From Moniliella sp. 'wahieum' (taxonomy: Eukaryota; Basidiomycota; Moniliellomycetes; Moniliellales; Moniliellaceae): DNA of 64,000 bases. Positions 57,627 through 64,000 of this stretch are shown here, in pieces. Position numbers and translations under genes: made by a program. Under the pieces are notes generated by a model. That model had not been told where the DNA came from. It saw nothing but the letters and a program-made list of their open reading frames with translations, and searched no databases. The stretch's first letter is position 1. The number at the start of each line of letters is the position of its first letter. The stretch spans positions 744,001 to 808,000 of the forward strand of contig RSEE01000012.1 of NCBI GenBank assembly GCA_003971905.1, in the 5' to 3' direction.

Positions 57627-58821
57627 ATGCCCACCTTTGCCTCGCGCCGGCGCGCCACCAAGAAGGGCGTCTCCTTCTCCCTCATGGTTGTCGGAGCCAG
57701 CGGGACCGGCAAGACCACCTTTGTCAACACCCTCTGCGGCGAGGTGCTGAGCCACAAGATCAGCGATGACCCGGCGCAAGCGGCCGTCGAGGAGCCCATC
57801 AAGATTAAGCCGGTCAATGTCGAGCTCGAGGAGGATGGGATGCGGATTGGACTGACCATTGTCGACACGCCTGGCTTTGGCGACAACATTGACAATGATG
57901 CGCAGTTTGCTGAGATTGTGGGCTTCCTCGAGCGCCAGTTTGATGATTTGGTCGCCGAGGAGAGCCGCATCAAGCGTTCTCCGCGCTTCCGCGACAACCG
58001 TGTCCATGCGCTGCTTTACTTTATCACGCCCACTGGCCATGCACTCCGCGAGATCGACATTGAAGTCATGCGTCGTCTTTCGCCCCGGGTCAATGTGATC
58101 CCCGTCATTGGCAAGGCCGACACGCTCACGGCGAGCGAGCGCATTGCATTCAAGAAGCGGGTGCGTAGCACACTCCTGCGTCATATGCCTGCATGTATGC
58201 TAACGTAGCACCCGCTGGGTGTTGCTGCCAGATTGTCGAGGACATTGAGTACTACAGCATCCCCATCTACAACTTCCCGTACGACGTGGAGGAAGATGAT
58301 GAGGACACCGTTGCGGACAACAGCGAGCTGCGCTCCATGCTACCGTTTGCGATTGTTGGTTCGGAGGAGGTGGTGGTGGTCGATGGCGAGCCCATTCGCG
58401 GACGCTCCTACCCCTGGGGCCTGGTGGAAGTGGAGAACCCGGAACACAGCGACTTTGCCCGTCTTCGCTCTGCGTTGCTTAGCACCCATCTTGCTGACCT
58501 GAAGGAAATCACGTCGGACTTTTTGTACGAAAACTATCGTACCGAGAAACTGTCGCGCACCGTCAACCCAGCCTATGCCGACCAACCTGTGCCGGGCGAC
58601 GAACTGGCGAACCAAAGTGTACGGCTCAAGGAGGACCAGCTGCGGCGGGAGGAAACAAGTTGCGTGAGATTGAGCTCAAGGTCCAGCGGGAGATTATGGA
58701 GAAGCGACAGGAACTGCTGGCCAAGGAAGAGAGCCTGCGTCACTTGGAAGCTCGTCTGGCGATCCAAGGTCAATCGCCCGTGCCGGGGGGCGACGCGAGC
58801 TTGTCGGGTTTCAGCTCCTAA
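57627..58821 (+). CDS. CDC11: Septin, Cdc11 type
   Basis: GTP-binding protein that polymerises into filaments at septation and budding sites. The start MPTFASRRRATKKGVSFSLM (context CACCATGC) has the basic stretch before the G-domain. P-loop GASGTGKTT, switch II DTPGFGD and G4 motif GKAD are intact, with the septin signature LLYFITPTGHALREIDIEVM. Intron 58161-58231 has a GTGCGT donor, GCTAACG branch and GCCAG acceptor. Exon 2 starts IVEDIEYYSIPIYNFPYDVE, the Cdc11-type continuation, and includes FAIVGSEEVVVVDGEPIRGR and YPWGLVEVENPEHSDF. The C-terminus is a short coiled coil (ELKVQREIMEKRQELLAKEE) ending GGDASLSGFSS. One base appears lost near 58660. About 370 residues. The same frame is open upstream to 57288, but that GC-rich leader is not septin-like. 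Confidence 0.93.
58161..58231 (+). other. Septin intron
   Basis: 71 nt with GTGCGT donor, TGCTAACG branch site and CTGCCAG acceptor; removal joins AFKKR to IVEDIEYYS in phase. Confidence 0.9.
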
Positions 58822-59729
58822 CCGTTCTCTTGTCTTCCTTCCCTTGCATGCCTCTGCCTAGGTCCTCTGCTTAGACCAGGGCGCGGGGAGTGGGACGATG
58901 CATGCTCGGCTTGAAGCTTGACGCTGAAGGCTGAGCATGCGTGCTCCTGGTCCGACCTCTGCTTTTCCCTTCGTTCCTCTGCTTTCTCTCTGATTCCCCA
59001 CTGCCTTCCTTCCCATCAGCCGCAAGACGCATGGTTGTTCAGTCCTGTGGCGGTCAGCCTGCTTGCTCCTCGGAGACGTCTACTAGTAGCGCCCAGGGCT
59101 GGGTCCTTGATTTGATCCTGCCTTCCATCGTCTGCCGGATGTGTGAGTGTGAGGGGGGTGTCTACATTAGGCTGGAGCACGTAGCGCAAATGCCCACGCC
59201 CGGTCCGAGGAGAGCACGCATGCAGATCTTCAACATGTCAGCAGGCATACATGGACAGGAATAGAGAATGGGTCGGGTCACACCGTGCGAGAGATGGGGG
59301 AGATGAGATGGGAACGGGCGCCACCGCGAAGACTGGGGAGGCGGCGCAGAGCAGCAGCCAGTGGCGCCAACGCGGCTAAAAGGCAAGGTGGTGCCAGATG
59401 GCCGCTGCAGGCAGGCAGGCACGGGGCGGGTGTGAAACGTTCATGCCTGGCGCCGCCATTTCTAATGGCAGCCGCCGCGTCGAGCCCAGGCCGACGCAGC
59501 CGCAGCGCAAAGCCTGCCGCGCATCCCAGCTGCCCATCCACCGCATTCACCCCGCGGCCATGTCCAGCCCCGCCGCGCCCCTCGGCCACGCCCCAGACGC
59601 CGCCCGCCCATCCCACCCTCGTCCTCCGCCGCCCCGCCCCCCCGCTCCCCCCCGCCCCCACACCCTCCTCCGCCCTCGCCCCCGGCTCGTCCCCATCTCC
59701 ATCCCCGTCCCCAACCCGTCTCCATCCCC
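58822..59729. other. Spacer between septin and porin genes
   Basis: CT-rich septin 3' region, then from about 59300 a very GC-rich stretch preceding porin. A start codon at 59560 is possible but out of phase with the porin frame. No separate gene is supported. Confidence 0.5.
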
Positions 59730-60891
59730 TCGACGCCATCCACGCTTGCCGTGCCTGTCATCCCCCCTGGCTTCCACGAACTGAGCAAGGCGGCGGACAA
59801 CCTACTACAAAAGGACTAGTGCGTATCTTGCTCCCCCCCTCTTCCCTTCCTACTCACCTTCGCCACCCTCTTCTGCCCAGCCCCATCATCACCTCCGACA
59901 TCCAAGTCCGCAGCCGCGCCGCAAACGGCACCACCTTCCGCGTGCTGGCAACCGGAACAATGCAACGAACAAAATCGGGACCAAAGTCGAAGTCAAATTC
60001 GCCCAACCTGTCTCTTCGTCACTCGGTCTACGGTCAGGTGGGTACGCAGTCACCACTGCCTGGAGCGACGCCAACGTTCTTCGCTCCCATATCGAGCTGG
60101 ACAACCACGTAGCCAATGGGTTTAAGCTCGAGGCCATCACGACCTTGCAGCCTGACAAGTTGGCGCGTCGATCGGTGTTGCTCGCAGCGCATTACAAGCA
60201 ACCCGGTGTGCATACCCGCACGTTTGTCGATCTCTTCAATGGGCCGACGGTCACATCGGGTGCGGTGCTGGGACGCGACGGCGTCCTGGCCGGTTCCGAG
60301 GTTTCGTACGATGTCAAGAACGCCCGCATTTCTCGGTACGACTTTGGTGTGGGGCTCGCGACGAGCGACTATACCTTGGCCCTGCTTGCGCTGTCCAACT
60401 TGTCGATCTACAAGGCATGTTACCACCACAATGCATCTGCGTCGGTGCAGGTCGCCGGTCGGCCGTGTACGATCCCGTCCGTTCTGCTGATGTGGCCGTT
60501 GAGGTGGGCACGAAAAAGTACGGATGCGTCTCCCTTGTCTTTGTCTATCTGACCTTCGATGACCCTACTGACCCTTCGCCTTTCTCCTTCCCTTACTCGT
60601 GTCAGGTTCTTGGGCCCCACAACGTTTGTTAAGCCAAGATGAACAACAATGGGGTTCTGTCGTTTGGTTACACTCAACGACTGCAGTACGTTCCTTTTTT
60701 CTTTTTTTTGTCCTGGCTCTTTCTCTTTTTTCGCACGCGGCTCGGCTGACCACGACCTATCTACACGCCTCGGCAGCCCGAATGTGACGGGCGCTCTGGG
60801 CTTGGCGCTCAACACCCGAGGGCTCCAAGATGCGTCGGACGTGAAGCCAGCCCACAAATTTGGCATGTCGATGCTGTTCGAAGCCGACTGA
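59730..60891 (+). CDS. POR1: Mitochondrial porin (VDAC)
   Basis: Voltage-dependent anion channel, a 19-strand beta-barrel of the mitochondrial outer membrane. The first exon contains VPVIPPGFHELSKAADNLLQ. The intron 59819-59880 splits the tyrosine codon of KDYPI. The barrel follows: SDIQVRSRAANGTTFRVLAT, NKIGTKVEVKFAQPVSSSLG, GYAVTTAWSDANVLRSHIEL, DNHVANGFKLEAITTLQPDK, FVDLFNGPTVTSGAVLGRDG, and ISRYDFGVGLATSDYTLALL. Introns 60518-60605 (GTACGG...GTCAG) and 60687-60777 (GTACGT...GGCAG) separate the last exons. The end is NVTGALGLALNTRGLQDASD then HKFGMSMLFEAD, stop at 60891, matching the family C-terminus. Frame changes near 59955, 60465 and 60635 fit single missing bases. The start codon could not be fixed: no in-frame ATG precedes 59745. 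Confidence 0.93.
59819..59880 (+). other. Porin intron A
   Basis: 62 nt, GTGCGT donor and TGCCCAG acceptor, rebuilding a TAC codon (KDYPIITSD). Confidence 0.85.
60518..60605 (+). other. Porin intron B
   Basis: 88 nt, GTACGG donor and TGTCAG acceptor; joins VEVGTKK to FLGPTTFVK. Confidence 0.8.
60687..60777 (+). other. Porin intron C
   Basis: 91 nt with GTACGT donor, T-rich body and CGGCAG acceptor; joins GYTQRL to HPNVTGALG through a split CAC codon. Confidence 0.85.
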
Positions 60892-61227
60892 ATAGGGTGG
60901 ATTCCAAAGCTCGGAACGGGGGGCGGGGGGCGGGACGACTCTTCGCGTTGCGCTGCGCGCCTTCCTTTTGTTGTGCCAGGTTGTGCCGTACCATCCCTCC
61001 ATTTTCCCGCCAAATCACGCACCCCAATTTCCACATTTGGCTCCTAATCGTGTCTCCTGCTGATCCCGCTCTTGCCCTCGCCGCGGCCTGGACACATATA
61101 CGGTTCTACGGTAGAAGCAAGGACAAGAGGACAAGCGAATGTGTACATTACAGAACCATAGATGCTGCAAAAAAGGCTCCTCCAGCCAAGCGCAGACACC
61201 CAGACCCGGACCACCTTTTCCCACTAC
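60892..61227. other. Convergent spacer between porin and RNR1 ends
   Basis: 336 bp of 3' flanking sequence for both genes, with a G-run at 60918-60930. No feature beyond probable 3' UTRs. Confidence 0.5.
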
Positions 61228-63917
61228 TTACCCCGAGCACATTGTGCACGCTCCCGGGTTTCCAAACTGCAAGCCAACTTATCCGCCTCGAGTTGTCGTT
61301 GGCGCTGCCGCTCCAACGCTGCGAGGAAGCCTGGGTCTTGGCTTGGGTCCTGAGCTTGGCCCTCTGCACCAGGGCGATCGGCGATGGGTTGGGCGGACCC
61401 GGAAGTAGGGAGGGCGGCTGGGGCAGCCACCACTCCGTCCGCAGCCAAAGGGGTAGCAGGCAACGACGGAGTCAACGGCGCCGATGTAGCCAATTGTTTC
61501 GAAGCCGCTTGTTTCGCCTTTTGCGCCGCACGTTCTTCTTTGCCTTGGCCTTGGCCAGGTTCTGTTCTTCTTGGCTGACGGTGAACTGGATGGCGTTGGC
61601 AGCGGGTCGGGTGCGGAGGTAATAAGCACCCGTCTTCAATCCTTTTTTCCAAGCGTAAAAGTGCATCGAGGTAAGCTGACCAAAGGTAGGGGCTTGAAGG
61701 TGCAAGTTCATGCTTTGCGATTGGCAAATAACGCGCCCGGTCGGCAGCCATATCAATGATGGCCTTTTGCGAAATCTCCCAGACCGTCTTGTACAGTGCC
61801 TTGATATGGGATGGGATCCCGTCCACACCCTGGATCGAGCCGCCATGGGCAATGATCCGATTCTTCATCGTCTCGTCCCACAGCCCTGCCTCGACCAAGT
61901 CCCGCAGCAACCACGGATTGACCACTTGGAAATCGCCAGCGAGCACACGGCGCGAATAAATGTTGGACGTGTACGGTTCAAAGCATTCGTTGAATCCGAG
62001 GATTTGGGAGGTGGAGGCCGTAGGCATGGGAGCCAGCAACAGCGAGTTGCGAATGCCATGCTGAGCAATCTTGGTCTTGAGCTCGGCCCAGTCCCAGCGC
62101 TCCGAAGGCTTAACCCCCCACATATCGTACTGCAGCTGCCCTTGCGAGACGGGGGAGCCTGCGTAAGTCTCATAGGGCCCCAACTCAGCTGCAATCTCGC
62201 ACGAACGCTCCAAGGCGGCATGGTAGATCGTCTCAAAGATCTCCACATTGAGCTTCCGCGCCTCGGGACTATCAAACGGCATCCCCAAGATCTGGAACGC
62301 ATCCGCCAATCCTTGCACTCCAATGCCAATGGGACGATGACGCATGTTGGACTTGCGCGCCTGCTCCACAGGATAGTAGTTGCCATCGATAATTTGTTCA
62401 GGTTCGAGGTGAGCACCTTGGCCACCTGGTGCAATTTGGCAAAGTTGTACGTCTTGGTCGCTTGATCGATAAAAGTGGGAAGCGCAATGGACGCCAAATT
62501 GCACACGGCCACCTCGTCCGGCGCACTGTACTCCATAATCTCGGTGCACAGATTGGAGCTCTTGATGGTACCCAGGTTCTTTTGGTTGGACTTGCGGTTG
62601 GCCGCGTCCTTGTACAACATGAATGGGTTGCCCGTCTCGGTTTGGGCTTCGAGAATGGCATACCACAACTTTTGTGCCTTGACTGTCCGCTTGGGCGGCC
62701 CTCGCGCTCGTACCGCTCATACAGCGCTTCAAACTCGTCGCCATACACATCCGACAGCCCAGGGCACTCGTTGGGGCACATGAGCGACCATTCCCCATTG
62801 GCCTGGACGCGCTTCATGAACAAATCGGGGATCCAGAGCGCGTAGAAAAGCTCGCGGGCACGAAAGTCTTCCTTGCCATGCGTCTTGCGGAGCTCGACAA
62901 ACTCAAAAATGTCCGAGTGCCACGGCTCAACGTAGATGGCAAACGCACCAGGACGTTTGTTGCCGCCTTGGTCAACGTAGCGAGCCGTGTTGTTAAAGAC
63001 GCGGAGCATGGGAACAATGCCATTGCTCACACCATTCGTGCCGGCAATGTAGGAGCCAGTGCCACGAATGTTGTGATGTGCAGTCCAATCCCGCCGGCGT
63101 CTTGGAGATCAGCGCACACGTCTTGAGTGTGTCGTAAATCCCCTCAATCGAGTCTTCTTGCATTGCAACAAGGAAACAGGAGGCCATCTGGGGGCGTGGC
63201 GTACCAGCGTTGAAGAGAGTAGGAGAGGCATGGGTAAAGTACCGCTCGGACATGAGGTTGTACGTCTCGATAGCTGCCTCGACATCGTGACCGTGGATAC
63301 CAACAGCGACACGCATCAGCATGTGCTGAGGCCGCTCAGCGACCTTGCCATTGATGCGGAGGAGGTAAGAACGTTCGAGCGTCTTGAACCCGAAAAAGTT
63401 GTAATGAAAGTCCCGCTCAAAGATGATGGCGCCGTCGAGCTGGTCCCGGTTGGCCATGACGGCTTGGTACGTCTCGGTCGAAATCATGGGCGCGTGCTTG
63501 CCAGTCTTGGGGTTGACATAGTCGTACAGGTCCTGGATGACGTTGCTAAACTGCTTTTTGGTCTCTTTGTGCAAGTTGGAAATGGCAATGCGGGCCGCAG
63601 CACAGCATAATCGGATGGGTCGTCGTCTTGTACGCGGCAGTCTCGGCAGCCAGGTTGTCCAGCTCGACCGTGGTTACGCCATCGTAGATGCCCTCAATGA
63701 CCCGCCGCGTGATCTCGATGGGGTCGACATAGTTTGAGTCGAGGCCGTAGCAGAGCTTGCTGATGCGGGCAGTGACCTTGTCAAACTTGACCGACTCCTT
63801 GCGGCCGTCTGGGAGGGGGGCGGAAGGAGGGGGGTCAGCAGCGCAGACGCAGGGCAGGAGCAGCAACCGCCGCGGGGCGAGTCGGAGACACGCACCGCGC
63901 TTGTAGACGTAGATCAT
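61228..63917 (-). CDS. RNR1: Ribonucleoside-diphosphate reductase large subunit
   Basis: Class Ia reductase R1: reduces NDPs to dNDPs with the small subunit, essential for DNA synthesis. The ATG at 63917 gives [20 protein letters not shown] after splicing intron 63809-63895; this is the ATP-cone. Then come [20 protein letters not shown] (redox cysteine), [20 protein letters not shown], and [31 protein letters not shown] carries the thiyl-radical Cys and catalytic Glu. [17 protein letters not shown] and [20 protein letters not shown] are further landmarks, then [16 protein letters not shown]. The C-terminal arm is long, Ala/Gln-rich and coiled (about 90 residues). It ends in the redox motif [14 protein letters not shown]-stop at 61228 once a missing base near 61255 is allowed. 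About 865 residues. Several other single-base shifts occur (near 63600, 63085, 62695, 62400-62390, 61545). Confidence 0.95.
63809..63895 (-). other. RNR1 intron 1
   Basis: 87 nt with GTGCGT donor and TCCCAG acceptor, splitting an Asp codon (YKR-DGRKES). Position right after the seventh codon. Confidence 0.9.
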
Positions 63918-64000
63918 GGGCAGCGAAGGAGAGGTGGTGGGCGGAAGAAGAGAAGGAAGAGGCGACGCGTGGGCTGTGTTGAGAGGACGAGGCTGCTGCT
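63918..64000. promoter_or_regulatory. RNR1 upstream sequence, cut by the window edge
   Basis: Only 83 bp upstream of the start codon are present. Read in the gene direction they are CT-rich (TCTTCCTCTC type), as in leaders of highly expressed fungal genes, with GACGCGTGGG on the plus strand at 63963-63972. A DNA-damage or MCB element (ACGCGT) is near-matched by GACGCGTG but cannot be judged from so little sequence. Confidence 0.4.

Overview
This is nuclear DNA of a filamentous or dimorphic fungus, most likely a basidiomycete and possibly Ustilaginomycotina (an inference from style, not proven). The genes are GC-rich and compact. Spliceosomal introns are short (about 50-90 nt) with GT..CTAAC/CTAAT..AG signals. 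The gene set is fungal: a Zn2Cys6 regulator, RAD6, GH47 and GH30 enzymes, a Cdc11-type septin, porin, RNR1, an ECL1-like zinc protein, a Rax1-like RGS protein and a giant DUF3684 protein. There is no sign of operons, CRISPR or rRNA.

Layout. 1-2784: a Zn2Cys6 regulator (leftward, running off the left edge) divergent from a 2,2-dialkylglycine-decarboxylase-like aminotransferase; their shared promoter holds two identical 14-bp palindromes. 4.0-9.8 kb: two low-complexity proteins separated by repeats. 10.4-15.1 kb: RAD6 and a long disordered protein with a split ECL1-like zinc finger (both leftward). 15.1-20.2 kb: gene-poor, with a decayed carrier gene, a twin-hairpin element, a minisatellite and four perfect 87-bp repeats. 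20.2-22.7 kb: GH47 mannosidase. 22.7-26 kb: gene-poor, with a second copy of a dispersed repeat. 26.1-28.6 kb: an unrecognised membrane protein with internal repeats. 28.6-30.6 kb: a retroelement fossil. 30.6-46.4 kb: SET/NAP chaperone, THI20-type thiamine enzyme, branched-chain aminotransferase, GH30 glucanase, DNAJC11-like protein, an intron-bearing tRNA-Gly, a HAC1/XBP1-type bZIP and a Rax1-like protein. 47-55.5 kb: ACOT9-like thioesterase and the DUF3684 giant. 57.6-63.9 kb: septin, porin (VDAC) and RNR1.

The most important reading note is that almost every conserved protein gene is interrupted by isolated one-base losses, with recognisable protein continuing at once in another frame. Essential genes (RNR1, septin) are affected, and a tRNA-Gly lacks one base in its anticodon stem. 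This looks like a consensus-sequence artefact rather than a field of pseudogenes, so coordinates of those genes are spans, not clean reading frames. RAD6 and the SET/NAP gene read through cleanly.

Most genes are unrelated housekeeping functions. The regulator/aminotransferase pair is the only likely regulatory unit. The most novel items are the palindromic promoter pair, the MQPRQFQQAHNCFLPP-repeat membrane protein, the HELAH zincin-like motif at the end of the GHKL-type DUF3684 protein, the two-frame tail of the HAC1/XBP1-type bZIP, and the twin-hairpin element.
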